Shown: positions 7,745 through 15,030, counted from the first letter of the stretch. The stretch is 21,224 nt of DNA from Actinomycetes bacterium (GCA_023402505.1 JAEYGD010000439.1:1-21224); one strand, 5' to 3'. Notes: generated by a model not told the origin, from the letters alone. Numbers and translations are program-made.

Positions 7745-7940
7745 GAGGAGGGGATGGCGTGGGGTGCAGCGGCGGTGACTCCGCGTGAGTTTTACAGGGG
7801 ACGGACGCCGACCAGGAGGCGGCAGGGCGAGAGCCGGGCGGCGGGCGCGAGTAAGAAGTGCGCGGGCCGTGAATGAGACGGCCGTAGGCGGAAACGGCCG
7901 CGGGGCTCGCGAGCAGATGGGCATCGGTCGGGAGCGGTGC

Positions 7941-8081
7941 GCGGCCTAAGGCGGGTGGCGTAGGTCGGGTGCGGTGCGGCCTGGGGCGGGTGGCGTAGGT
8001 CGGGGTGTGGTGCGGCCTGGGGCGGGTGGCGTAGGTCGGGTGTGGTGCGGCCTGGGGGCGGTTGGGCGTGGGTTCGGGAGT
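7941..8081. repeat. Tandem 35/36-bp repeat, three clear copies plus a degenerate one
   Basis: Units begin GCGGCCT at 7941, 7976, 8012 and 8047 (spacing 35, 36, 35). Each continues with a G-rich stretch containing GGCGGGTGGCGTAGGTCGGG. The first three are nearly identical and the fourth decays after about 12 bases. All lie downstream of the AraC stop codon, reading antisense to that gene. The DNA is strongly G-rich on the plus strand. This is not a CRISPR array because there are no unique spacers. Confidence 0.8.
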
Positions 8082-8116
8082 GGCGCGGTGTGGGGGCGGG
8101 TGGGTGTGGATCGGGG
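8054..8116 (+). other. G-quadruplex-like tracts
   Basis: At 8054-8078 there are four G runs of at least three with loops of 5, 3 and 3 bases. At 8092-8116 there are four more runs with loops of 1, 1 and 8. Both lie just after the tandem array on the plus strand. Such patterns can fold into G-quadruplexes; whether they do so here is not known. Confidence 0.5.
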
Positions 8117-8173
8117 AGCGGTAAGGCGGGTGGTGCGGACCCGGAGGCGGGCGCGGTTGCGGGGCGGAGCGGG

Positions 8174-9019
8174 TCAGGTCAGGGAGCGGGCGTACGCGGC
8201 CGGGGTGCGGCCGGTGACCGCGGCGAACTCGCGGACCAGGTGTGCCTGGTCGCTGAAGCCCAGGTCGGCGGCCAGCCGCGCCCAGTCGGGGGCTCCGCCG
8301 GCCGCCTGTTCGATGGCCTCCTGGAGGCGGTAGCGGCGGATCACCCACTTCGGTCCGACGCCGACGTGCGTCAGGAACAGTCGTTGCAGGCGCCGGACGG
8401 GGATGCCGTGGCGGTCGGCGACGTCGTTGACGCGCAGCACGCGGCGGTCCCGGCGGATCGCCTCCACCAGGGCGATCACCTCGTCGTTTACCGGGTCGGC
8501 CCGGGGCGCCCAACCGGCCAGCAGGGCGTCGAGGGAACGGCGGCGCTCGGTGTCCGTACCCGTGCAGTGGCCGGCGGGCGACGCGCCGGCACCGGCCCCC
8601 GGGGCACCGACCACGGCGGCGGCCGGTGGCCAGCGGTCGGCCAGCGCCGCGAACGACCAGCGCCCCCCGGTCAGCTCGGCCACCGGGCGACGCCAGAACG
8701 GCCGGAAGCCGCCCGGACGGAACTGCACCCCGCTGACCCCGCCGCAACCGTCAAGGGTGATCGAGAAGAGGGCGAGCCCGACCCCGGCCACCTCGCCGAC
8801 CTCCGGGCCCTCGCCGTCACGGCGGAACACCACGTCCACGGCCGGATGCGGCACGATCTGCTGGGTCAGCGGCTCGGTCAGATCCCAGTCGACGAACCAG
8901 TAGTGCTCCACCCACGGCCGCAGCTCCGGGGCGGGCAGGTGCCGGCGGAAGCGCACCGCCCGGCGCAGCCGTACCGGATCCAGGATGCCCCGGTTGTCGA
9001 CGCGCGGCTGCTGTCGCAT
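8174..9019 (-). CDS. AraC-family transcriptional regulator
   Basis: This 281-residue one-component regulator has an N-terminal domain (~1-130) of the DUF6597 type seen in AraC proteins (RFRRHLPAPELRPWVEHYWFVDWDLTEP, then IVPHPAVDVVF). The C-terminal ~100 residues hold the two helix-turn-helix units of the AraC/XylS family, seen in NDVADRHGIPVRRLQRLFLTHVGVGPKWVIRRYRLQEA and LAADLGFSDQAHLVREFAAVTGRTPAAYARS; the last block is the family signature. ATG at 9017-9019 gives a normal length. The ribosome-binding site is weak (GAAGAA). It is divergent from the mycothiol-type gene with only 31 bases between starts, so it may control that gene. The region ~135-165 is Ala/Pro/Gly-rich, probably a linker. 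The ligand is unknown. Confidence 0.9.
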   Translation of the reverse strand: MRQQPRVDNRGILDPVRLRRAVRFRRHLPAPELRPWVEHYWFVDWDLTEPLTQQIVPHPAVDVVFRRDGEGPEVGEVAGVGLALFSITLDGCGGVSGVQFRPGGFRPFWRRPVAELTGGRWSFAALADRWPPAAAVVGAPGAGAGASPAGHCTGTDTERRRSLDALLAGWAPRADPVNDEVIALVEAIRRDRRVLRVNDVADRHGIPVRRLQRLFLTHVGVGPKWVIRRYRLQEAIEQAAGGAPDWARLAADLGFSDQAHLVREFAAVTGRTPAAYARSLT

Positions 9020-9038
9020 TTCTTCAAGACCACCCTCT

Positions 9039-9044
9039 TACGCT
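9039..9044 (+). promoter_or_regulatory. Candidate -10 element (TACGCT), leaderless start for the gene at 9051
   Basis: TACGCT ends seven bases before the ATG at 9051, the spacing expected if transcription starts at the A of the start codon. No Shine-Dalgarno sequence precedes the ATG, in line with a leaderless mRNA, which is common in actinobacteria. I see no good -35. The assignment is inferred. Confidence 0.4.
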
Positions 9045-9050
9045 GGCCCT

Positions 9051-9626
9051 ATGGCCACACAGACTAGCGACCTCCTGGCTGCCGCCGCCCCGCGAACCGT
9101 CGCGGTGGTGCGCGGCATCGCCGACGACCAGCTCGGCCTGCCCACCCCGTGCAGCGAGTACACGGTCCGTGACCTGATGAACCACCTCTTCGAGGTGGTG
9201 GTCAACTTCCAGCGGCTGGCGGCGAAGCGTCCCGCCGAGTGGGCCGACAAGCCCGACTTCCTGGGCGACGGCTGGCGGGACCGGTTCGAGACCGAGACCC
9301 ACCGGCTGACCGACGCCTGGGCCGACCCGTCCAGCCTGGAAGGAGTGTCGTCGGGCATGGGCCTACCGCAGGCGACGCTCGGCGACATGGTGCTGCTGGA
9401 CCTGACCGTCCACGGGTGGGACCTCGCCGTCGCCACCGGCCAGCCGTACCAGCCGGCACCCGAGGCGATGGGCGTCCTGCACGGACTGGTCGACCAGCTC
9501 GGCCCGAACGCCCGGAAGATGGGCGTCTTCGCCGAGGCGGTGCCCGCGCGGGCCGACCTTCCGGACCTGGACCGGCTCCTCGCCGGCACCGGCCGCGACC
9601 CGGCCTGGGCGGCCGGCACCCGCTGA
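9051..9626 (+). CDS. TIGR03086-type DinB-fold protein (mycothiol-dependent maleylpyruvate isomerase-like)
   Basis: This 191-residue four-helix-bundle protein belongs to the actinobacterial mycothiol-dependent isomerase/DinB superfamily (TIGR03086 branch). Early in the protein, PCSEYTVRDLMNHLFEVV gives His45, and LLDLTVHGWDLAVATGQP gives His121 in the typical TVHGWDLA block; these are the usual metal-ligand regions. Members are thought to bind a divalent metal and often to use mycothiol, but the exact substrate is mostly unknown. The start at 9051 gives the conserved N-terminus; an upstream start at 8985 would overlap the divergent gene's start and adds non-conserved residues. A strong hairpin follows the stop codon. 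It is probably a single-gene transcript, possibly under the divergent AraC regulator. Confidence 0.88.
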   Translation: MATQTSDLLAAAAPRTVAVVRGIADDQLGLPTPCSEYTVRDLMNHLFEVVVNFQRLAAKRPAEWADKPDFLGDGWRDRFETETHRLTDAWADPSSLEGVSSGMGLPQATLGDMVLLDLTVHGWDLAVATGQPYQPAPEAMGVLHGLVDQLGPNARKMGVFAEAVPARADLPDLDRLLAGTGRDPAWAAGTR

Positions 9627-9631
9627 CCTCC

Positions 9632-9661
9632 GGTCCCGGCGGCGCGCACGCCGCCGGGACC
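9632..9661 (+). terminator. Strong hairpin after the TIGR03086 gene
   Basis: GGTCCCGGCGGC (9632-9643) and GCCGCCGGGACC (9650-9661) are perfect reverse complements: a 12-bp stem, extendable by one G-C pair, with a loop of 4-6 bases. It begins 5 bases after the stop codon at 9626. There is no T-tract, as is usual for intrinsic terminators proposed in high-GC actinobacteria. It also separates the gene from the padR promoter. Confidence 0.7.
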
Positions 9662-9662
9662 A

Positions 9663-9692
9663 TTGACATCTACTATTCACTCAGTGAATAGT
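9663..9692 (+). promoter_or_regulatory. padR promoter with overlapping perfect palindromic operator
   Basis: A perfect TTGACA -35 hexamer lies at 9663-9668. Starting four bases later, 9672-9692 is a perfect 21-base palindrome: half-site ACTATTCACT, a central C at 9682, then its exact reverse complement. The -10 would fall near 9685-9690 (TGAATA), inside the palindrome, and the palindrome covers the GTG at 9691. This layout is what autorepression by a dimeric PadR protein would need. The DNA is markedly AT-rich against its surroundings. Binding by PadR is inferred. Confidence 0.75.
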
Positions 9693-10236
9693 GACGGACG
9701 TGTCCACACCGCACGTCCTCCTCGGGCTGCTCGCCACCGGCACCAAGCACGGCTACGAGCTGAAACGCGCCCACGACGAGCGGCTGCCCCGCGCCCGCCC
9801 GCTGGCCTTCGGGCAGGTCTATGCCACGCTCGGCCGGTTGCAGCGGGACGGGCTCGTCGCCACCGCCGGGCAGGAGCGGGAGGCGGGCCCGGACCGCACC
9901 ACCTACACGCTGACCGACGCCGGCCGGGTCACACTGGACCGCTGGCTCACCGAGGTCGAGCCGCCGATGCCGTACGTCGCCAGCACGCTGTTCGCCAAGG
10001 TCACGGTGGCGCTGCTGGTCGCCGACGTGGACCGGGCCCGCAACTGGCTGATCGCCCAGCGGCAGGCACACACCCGACGGCTGCGTGAGCTGACCGCGGC
10101 CAAGTCCGCCCCTTCGGCCACGCTCGACGACGTCGTCGCCCTCGATTTCGCGATCGCCCATCTCGACGCCGACCTGCGGTGGCTGCACACCACCCTGGAC
10201 CGGGTCGCCGACTGGCACCGGGAGGTGCACACGTGA
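9691..10236 (+). CDS. PadR-family transcriptional repressor
   Basis: This 181-residue PadR regulator has a winged helix at the N-terminus (HVLLGLLATGTKHGYELKR, then FGQVYATLGRLQRDGLV and the wing TTYTLTDAGRVTLDRWL). A C-terminal helical dimerisation region follows (residues ~95-180). PadR proteins commonly repress drug-efflux genes. The start is either the GTG at 9691, inside the palindrome, or the GTG at 9700, which begins the conserved region. If transcription starts about ten bases after the -10, the 9700 start would be leaderless and the product would be three residues shorter. The stop overlaps the ABC ATPase start by four bases (GTGA), so repressor, ATPase and permease form one operon. 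Confidence 0.92.
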   Translation: MTDVSTPHVLLGLLATGTKHGYELKRAHDERLPRARPLAFGQVYATLGRLQRDGLVATAGQEREAGPDRTTYTLTDAGRVTLDRWLTEVEPPMPYVASTLFAKVTVALLVADVDRARNWLIAQRQAHTRRLRELTAAKSAPSATLDDVVALDFAIAHLDADLRWLHTTLDRVADWHREVHT

Positions 10237-10934
10237 CGCAACTACAGGCTCGCGGAGTGGTCAAGGCGTACGGGCCGACCCCCGCCCTGCGTGGCATCAC
10301 CCTCGACATCGACGCCGGCGAAATCGTCGCGGTGACCGGGCCGAGCGGCTGCGGCAAATCCACACTGCTGCACTGCCTCGCCGGGATCCTGCGACCCGAC
10401 GCCGGTGAGGTCACCTGGCGCGGGCACCGGATCGACACCTGGTCCGAGGCGGCCCGCTCCCGTCTCCGCCGGACGGAGTTCGGTGTGCTGTTCCAGTTCG
10501 GTCAGCTCGTCGCCGAGCTGACCGCCGCGGAGAACGTCGCGCTGCCGCTGCTGCTCGCCGGCACGGGGCGGCGCGAGGCACGCACCGCTGCCCTGACCTG
10601 GCTGGAGCGCTTCGGGGTGGCCGACCTGGCCGACACCCGGCCGGGCGAGATGTCCGGCGGGCAGCAGCAACGCTGTGCCACCGCCCGTGCCCTGGTCACC
10701 GAGCCGCGGGTGCTGTTCGCGGACGAGCCGACCGGAGCCCTGGACACGCTCACCGGCGAGCAGGTCCTCACCCAACTGGTGCGGCTCGCCCGTGACCAGG
10801 GCACCTCGGTCGTCCTGGTCACCCACGAGCCGCGCATCGCCGCGTACGCCGACCGCGAGGTCGTCCTGCGGGACGGCCTGGTGGACCACACCGGCCTGGG
10901 GCTCGACGCGCCGCTGCTCGGAGAACGGCGGTGA
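10233..10934 (+). CDS. ABC transporter ATP-binding protein (MacB/LolD-type)
   Basis: This 233-residue nucleotide-binding subunit powers the permease encoded just downstream. The Walker A motif is GPSGCGKST (36-44), the Q-loop lies in LFQFGQLVAELTAAENV, and the signature is MSGGQQQR (Ser141). The Walker B motif is VLFADEPTGALD (Asp164-Glu165) and the switch histidine is His198 in VTHEPR. EPTGALD and the overall length place it in the MacB/LolD/FtsE group that pairs with FtsX-type permeases for peptide, lipid or drug export. The GTG at 10233 overlaps the padR stop, and its own stop overlaps the permease GTG by four bases. A start at 10179 lies inside padR and adds unrelated residues. The cargo is not readable from the sequence. 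Confidence 0.95.
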   Translation: MTQLQARGVVKAYGPTPALRGITLDIDAGEIVAVTGPSGCGKSTLLHCLAGILRPDAGEVTWRGHRIDTWSEAARSRLRRTEFGVLFQFGQLVAELTAAENVALPLLLAGTGRREARTAALTWLERFGVADLADTRPGEMSGGQQQRCATARALVTEPRVLFADEPTGALDTLTGEQVLTQLVRLARDQGTSVVLVTHEPRIAAYADREVVLRDGLVDHTGLGLDAPLLGERR

Positions 10935-12445
10935 GGCCGGGCGCGGCGCTGCGCCTCGCCCTCGCCGGCAACCGCACCGACGCCGCCCGGGTGGCGCTGA
11001 CCGTCCTCAGCGTCGTGCTGGCCACCCTCGTGGGGCTCGCCGCCCTGACCGTGCTGGCCATCCCCACGCCGCCCGGCGAGGCCGGCGAACCCCGCTGGTC
11101 CGAGCAGTACGGCAACGCCCTGCTCCGGGAGCCCGGGCTCCGCGGCGGGACGGCGTTCGCGTTGCTGCTGCTCACCATCCCGGTGCTCGCGCTGGCCGGC
11201 CAGTGCGCCCGGCTCGGCGCGCCGGCCCGGGACCGCCGGCTGGCCGGGCTCCGGCTGGCGGGCGCCACCCCGGGCCAGGTCACCGGCATCGCGGTCCTGG
11301 AGACCGGCCTCGCGAGCCTCCTCGGCACGGTCACCGGGCTGCTGGTCTACCTGGGCGGCCGGCAACTCCTGCACCGGCCCGACGAGCAGGGCCGGCTCGC
11401 CCTTCCCACGGACGTGCTGCCCACGACCGGCGCGACGGCCGCGCTCGTGCTCGGGCTGCCCCTGGTGGCCGCCCTGGTCACCGTGCTGATGCTGCGCCGG
11501 GTCACCACCACGCCGTTCGGGGTGGTGCGCCGGGTACGCACCCGGGGCCCGCGACCGTGGCCCGGACTGCTCATCCTGCTGGGGCTGGCCGCGTTCAGCG
11601 CGTACCAGCCGGTCGGGCTCTGGTACGCGCGGCGGGACGCCGTACCGCCGGACTGGCTGCCGCCGGCCCTGCTGATCGTCGGTGGTCTGGCGGCCACCAC
11701 CGGCGTGGTGACCGGGACGGGCTGGCTCTCGTACACGGCCGGGCGGGTGCTGCACCGCTGGGCACGCCGGCCGGCCGCGCTGCTCGCCGCCCGCCGGCTG
11801 ACCGCCGACCCGTGGGCCGGCAGCCGCACCTTCGCCGCGTTGCTGGCGGCCGTGCTCATCGGTGCCGGAGCGGCCGGGTTGCGGGCCTACTTCGAGGCGG
11901 AGCTCCGGCTTACCCGGCGTACCGGCTCCGGGATTCCGGACGACCCGTTCTACCTGCGGACGATGGACCTGGTCGACCTCACGGTGGTGGTTGCCGTGCT
12001 GATCGCCGGGGGCGGGCTGCTGGTCGCCGTGGTGGAGGGCATCGTCGCCCGGCGGCGCGCGTACGCGGCACTGGTCGCCACCGGCGTGCCCCGGGCGACG
12101 CTGGGCCGAGCCATCGCCTGGCAGTCGTTCGCGCCCGCCGTACCGGCCGTCGCCGTGGCGCTCACCGTCGGGCTGCTGCTCGCGCGCGGCCTGTTCCGCA
12201 CGCCGTCCAACGGTGGCTACGAGCAGGAGGTCTGCGACGCGGGTGACGTCTGCGCCGACCCCGCGAACTGGGAACGGTACGCCCGGACCGTGTGGGTGGA
12301 GCGGGTCAGCGAGCCGCCGGCCGTACCGCTGGAGCAGTTGGCGCTGCTCGGCGGCGGCGCCCTCGCCGCGGTGCTGGTGACGGTCGCCGCCGGGGTGCTC
12401 TTCCTGCGGGTCAGCGCGACGGTGGAGGAACTGCGGACGACCTGA
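10931..12445 (+). CDS. FtsX-like ABC transporter permease
   Basis: This 504-residue membrane protein has about ten hydrophobic helices, a duplicated FtsX arrangement. The first is near residues 15-40 (VALTVLSVVLATLVGLAAL). A helix pair flanks RRLAGLRLAGATPGQV (the conserved FtsX cytoplasmic loop), and the equivalent loop recurs in the second half as RRRAYAALVATGVPRATLGR. The last helix is LLGGGALAAVLVTVAAGVLF. An extracytoplasmic loop before it holds two cysteines (EVCDAGDVCADP), which could form a disulfide. The GTG at 10931 overlaps the ATPase stop. With PadR control the system is most simply an inducible exporter of an antibiotic, peptide or lipid. The gene is the last of the operon and is convergent with the minus-strand peptidase unit. 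Confidence 0.92.
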   Translation: MRPGAALRLALAGNRTDAARVALTVLSVVLATLVGLAALTVLAIPTPPGEAGEPRWSEQYGNALLREPGLRGGTAFALLLLTIPVLALAGQCARLGAPARDRRLAGLRLAGATPGQVTGIAVLETGLASLLGTVTGLLVYLGGRQLLHRPDEQGRLALPTDVLPTTGATAALVLGLPLVAALVTVLMLRRVTTTPFGVVRRVRTRGPRPWPGLLILLGLAAFSAYQPVGLWYARRDAVPPDWLPPALLIVGGLAATTGVVTGTGWLSYTAGRVLHRWARRPAALLAARRLTADPWAGSRTFAALLAAVLIGAGAAGLRAYFEAELRLTRRTGSGIPDDPFYLRTMDLVDLTVVVAVLIAGGGLLVAVVEGIVARRRAYAALVATGVPRATLGRAIAWQSFAPAVPAVAVALTVGLLLARGLFRTPSNGGYEQEVCDAGDVCADPANWERYARTVWVERVSEPPAVPLEQLALLGGGALAAVLVTVAAGVLFLRVSATVEELRTT

Positions 12446-12509
12446 GCCCGGTGTAACGCGGACGCCGGTTCGCGGCGCTGATGGCACCGGAGGCCCGGGC
12501 GACGAGCCG

Positions 12510-12526
12510 GCGCCGGGATCCGGCGC
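12510..12526. terminator. Candidate hairpin between convergent units
   Basis: GCGCCGG (12510-12516) and CCGGCGC (12520-12526) pair around a GAT loop, about 65 bases after the permease stop and 70 bases after the stop of the 59-aa minus-strand gene. It could end transcription from both sides. There is no T-tract. The remaining bases of 12446-12595 show nothing else I can name. Confidence 0.35.
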
Positions 12527-12595
12527 GCATGCCACAGGAGTCGTCGTGCGGTCGTTTGGTCACCGCGCTGACCGGCACGTCGACCGCCGGGCGGG

Positions 12596-12775
12596 TCAGC
12601 CGCCGCCGAACAGCCCGGCGGCGAGGGCGACCAGGGTGCCGGCGGCGGCCGAACAGCAGCAGACGAGCAGGGCGGCGACCACCGCGAGGATCGCCCAGAC
12701 CCGCCGGTCGCGCGCCGCCGCCCGCAGGCTCGACCGGGGTACGCGGTCCGCCGGCTCGCCGTCCGGGGTGCTCAC
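12596..12775 (-). CDS. Small single-helix membrane protein (59 aa)
   Basis: On the minus strand a GTG at 12773-12775 opens a 59-codon frame ending in TGA at 12596-12598. The N-terminal ~28 residues are hydrophilic and basic (DRVPRSSLRAAARDRR). A hydrophobic segment follows, from WAILAVVAALLVCCCSAAAG to LVALAAGLFGGG, enough for one or two membrane passes, with three consecutive cysteines in the middle. It starts 13 bases after the stop of the oligopeptidase gene, with a purine-rich AGGGCGGCGGG just before the GTG, so it is probably cotranscribed. I do not recognise a family. The arginine-rich then hydrophobic layout suggests a cytoplasmic N-terminus. It is too short to be certain, but the composition is not what a random frame gives. 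Confidence 0.62.
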   Translation of the reverse strand: MSTPDGEPADRVPRSSLRAAARDRRVWAILAVVAALLVCCCSAAAGTLVALAAGLFGGG

Positions 12776-12788
12776 CCCGCCGCCCTGG

Positions 12789-14945
12789 TCACGCCGGCGG
12801 CTCAGGCGACCGGCCGGCGTGGTCGAGCTGGTCGAGGATCCAGGCGTTGATGAAGGCCTCCTCGCGCCAGGCGTCGTAGCGGCCGCTCGGGCCGCCGTGT
12901 CCGGCGCCCATCTCGGTCTTGAGCAGGTAGTCGCCGTGCGGCGCGGTCGCCCGCAGCCGGGCGATCCACTTCGCCGGCTCGTGATAGAGCACCCGGGTGT
13001 CGTTGAGGCTGGTCACCGCGAGGATCGCCGGGTAGTCCACGGCCCGCACGTTCTCGTACGGCGTGTACGACTTCATGTACGCGTACACCTCGGGGTCGTC
13101 GAGCGGGTTGCCCCACTCCTCCCACTCGGTGACGGTCAGCGGCAGCGACGGGTCGAGGATCGAGGTGAGCGCGTCCACGAAGGGCACCTGCGCGACGATG
13201 CCGGTGAAGGCGTCCGGGGCCAGGTTGGCGACGGCGCCCATCAGCAGGCCGCCGGCCGAGGCGCCCCGGGCGACCAGCCGGTCGGCGGAGGTCCAGCCGG
13301 CCTTGACTAGGTGCCGCGCGCAGGCAACGAAATCGGTGAAGGTGTTCTTCTTGGCCAGCAGCTTGCCCTGGTCGTACCAGCGCCGGCCCAGTTCGCCGCC
13401 GCCGCGGATGTGCGCCACGGCGAAGATGACGCCCCGGTCCAGAAGGGACAACCGGGCCACCGAGAACCAGGGGTCCATGCTCGCCTCGTACGAGCCGTAC
13501 CCGTAGATGACGCAGGGCGCGGAGCCGTCGCGCGGCGTGCCGGCCCGGCAGACGAGTGAGATCGGCACCCGGGTGCCGTCGTCGGCGAGCGCCCAGTCCC
13601 GGTGCTGCTCGTAGGCGGCCGGGTCGTACGGGCGGCCGTCCGGGCCGGGCAGCACCGGCTTGCGCCGCAGCAGCGTCATCTGCCGGGTGATCAGGTCGTA
13701 GTCGTACACCGAGTCGGGGGTGACCAGGGAGGTGTAGCGCAACCGGAGCCGGCCGGTGCGGTACTCCGGGTTGCTGTCCAGCCCGACGCTGTAGAGCGGC
13801 TCCGGGAAGTCGATGTCGTGGCTGTCGCCGCCGCCGATCGGCAGTACGCGCAGGCCGGTCAGCCCGTTGGTGCGCAGGGTGACGACCAGGTGGTTCTCGA
13901 ACGCGTCGACCGCCTCCAGGCGGGTGCCCGGCGAGTGCTCGATCAGCGGCACCCAGTCGCCGGGGGCGTCCGCCGACGTGTACGCGAGCGCGAAGTCCTC
14001 GGCGCCGTCGTTGTGCAGGATCAGGAACCGGTGGCCGTGGTGCTCGACCGCGTACTCCACGCCCTGCCGGCGGGGCGCCACGGAGGCCGGGGCGCCGGTC
14101 GGGTTGCCGGCCGGCACGACCAGGACCTCGCTGGTCACCTTGCTGTGGATGTCGATGAGGACGAACTTCTCGGAGCGGGTCAGCTCGACGCCGACCCAGA
14201 ACCGCTCGTCGTCCTCCTGGTGGACCACCACGTCCTCGCTCGACGGGGTGCCCAGCGTGTGCCGCCAGACCCGGTTCGGTCGCCAGGCGTCGTCGACGGT
14301 GACGTAGAACAGCACCGAGGCGTCGGCGGACCAGGCCGTGCCGTAGAAGGTGTCCGGCACCTCGTCGGGGAGCAGTTCGCCGGTGGTGAGGTCCTTGACC
14401 CGCAGGGTGAAGCGCTCGTCGCCGGAGAAGTCGGTCGAGTAGGCCAGCCAGCGTCCGTCCGGGCTGACGTCGAACGCGCCGAGCGCGAAGAAGTCGTGCC
14501 CCTCGGCGAGCAGGTTGCCGTCGAGCAGCACCTCCTCGCCGTCCAGCGGGGCGCCGTCGGTGCTCACCGGCGGCTGGGTCTCGCCGTCGCGGACCGCCCG
14601 GCGGCACTGCACGCCGTACTGCTGCCCCTCGACGGTGCGGGTGTAGTACCAGTGCCCGCCCTTGCGGGTGGGCACGGAAAGGTCCGTCTCCTGGGTCCGG
14701 CGGCGGATCTCCTCGTACAGCTGGGTGCGCAGGTCCGCCAGGTGGGCCGTCCGGGCCTCGGTGTACGCGTTCTCGGCGGTCAGGTAGGCGATCGTCTCCG
14801 GGTCGTCCTTGGCGGCGAGCCAGGCGTACTCGTCGACGACGGTGTCGCCGTGGTGGCTGCGCTCCGCGGGAACCCGTTTGGCGACGGGCACCGGCGACGG
14901 CTGGGGGTCGCGGCGCGGCGACCTGTCGGGAGTCTCGGTGGTCAC
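12789..14945 (-). CDS. ptrB: Oligopeptidase B-like S9 family serine peptidase
   Basis: This 718-residue cytosolic prolyl-oligopeptidase-family enzyme cleaves short peptides, in the B subfamily after basic residues. An N-terminal helical part (PVAKRVPAERSHHGDTVVDEYAWLAAKDDPE) is followed by a beta-propeller (~90-420) and the alpha/beta hydrolase domain (~430-710). The catalytic triad is visible: Ser563 in GASAGGLLMG, Asp649 in SLNDTRV and His683 in GAGHGGPSGR. The block VAHIRGGGELGRRWYDQGK is the oligopeptidase B signature, as is the upstream YGYGSYEASMDPWF. The start is GTG at 14943-14945. There is no good ribosome-binding site, but a TAACGT lies at leaderless spacing. It shares a short divergent region with the FAD-linked oxidase gene. 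Confidence 0.95.
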   Translation of the reverse strand: MTTETPDRSPRRDPQPSPVPVAKRVPAERSHHGDTVVDEYAWLAAKDDPETIAYLTAENAYTEARTAHLADLRTQLYEEIRRRTQETDLSVPTRKGGHWYYTRTVEGQQYGVQCRRAVRDGETQPPVSTDGAPLDGEEVLLDGNLLAEGHDFFALGAFDVSPDGRWLAYSTDFSGDERFTLRVKDLTTGELLPDEVPDTFYGTAWSADASVLFYVTVDDAWRPNRVWRHTLGTPSSEDVVVHQEDDERFWVGVELTRSEKFVLIDIHSKVTSEVLVVPAGNPTGAPASVAPRRQGVEYAVEHHGHRFLILHNDGAEDFALAYTSADAPGDWVPLIEHSPGTRLEAVDAFENHLVVTLRTNGLTGLRVLPIGGGDSHDIDFPEPLYSVGLDSNPEYRTGRLRLRYTSLVTPDSVYDYDLITRQMTLLRRKPVLPGPDGRPYDPAAYEQHRDWALADDGTRVPISLVCRAGTPRDGSAPCVIYGYGSYEASMDPWFSVARLSLLDRGVIFAVAHIRGGGELGRRWYDQGKLLAKKNTFTDFVACARHLVKAGWTSADRLVARGASAGGLLMGAVANLAPDAFTGIVAQVPFVDALTSILDPSLPLTVTEWEEWGNPLDDPEVYAYMKSYTPYENVRAVDYPAILAVTSLNDTRVLYHEPAKWIARLRATAPHGDYLLKTEMGAGHGGPSGRYDAWREEAFINAWILDQLDHAGRSPEPPA

Positions 14946-14951
14946 GGCGTC

Positions 14952-14957
14952 ACGTTA
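14952..14957 (-). promoter_or_regulatory. Candidate -10 (TAACGT) for leaderless peptidase mRNA
   Basis: On the minus strand TAACGT ends seven bases before the GTG at 14945, so transcription could begin at the start codon. A clear Shine-Dalgarno sequence is absent, which supports a leaderless message. No good -35 is seen. The assignment is inferred. Confidence 0.35.
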
Positions 14958-15006
14958 CCGGCCGGCCGCCGGGTCACCCCCTCGTGCGACATGCCTTCCG
15001 CAACTT

Positions 15007-15022
15007 TCGAACATGTGTACGA
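15007..15022 (+). promoter_or_regulatory. Near-consensus LexA (SOS) box
   Basis: TCGAACATGTGTACGA matches the actinobacterial LexA consensus TCGAAC-N4-GTTCGA at 11 of 12 fixed positions (A instead of T at 15019). It lies nine bases before the ATG at 15031 and overlaps a possible -10, TACGAT (15018-15023), which sits at the right distance for leaderless transcription from 15031. Repression of the FAD-linked oxidase by LexA is inferred. The consensus itself is established for mycobacteria and relatives. Confidence 0.65.
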
Positions 15023-15030
15023 TGACCGGC

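Larger units (their letters stand above)
7442..8173. other. 732-base gene-free convergent intergenic region rich in repeats
   Basis: This stretch lies between the ends of the plus-strand stressosome operon and the minus-strand AraC gene. Open frames of 74 codons (plus, 7652-7876) and 130 codons (minus, 7532-7924) cross it, but neither shows a recognisable domain or a ribosome-binding site, and both run through an inverted repeat. I therefore call no gene. It holds four short direct repeats (7466-7535), a long imperfect inverted repeat (7616-7744), a 35/36-bp tandem array (7941-8081) and G-rich tracts to 8172. Confidence 0.7.

Noticed and set aside
7532..7924. 130-codon minus-strand and 74-codon plus-strand open frames in the long intergenic region
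   Set aside because: No ribosome-binding site or recognisable domain, and both cross the inverted repeat, so they more likely reflect the repeat than a protein.
7941..8081. Possible CRISPR array
   Set aside because: Units are directly adjacent with no unique spacers and no cas genes are nearby; it is a simple tandem repeat.
10502..12535. Long minus-strand open frame (677 codons) opposite the ABC genes
   Set aside because: Composition is Gly/Arg/Gln-rich with no domain; the plus-strand genes in the same place have complete ABC and FtsX motifs.
12789..14607. 601-codon minus-strand frame overlapping the peptidase gene
   Set aside because: Arg/Gly/Pro-rich out-of-frame shadow; the peptidase frame carries the full catalytic triad.
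14809..15030. Extended N-terminus of the FAD oxidase from 14809
   Set aside because: It would overlap the start of the divergent peptidase gene and run through the LexA-box promoter; the added residues are not family-like.
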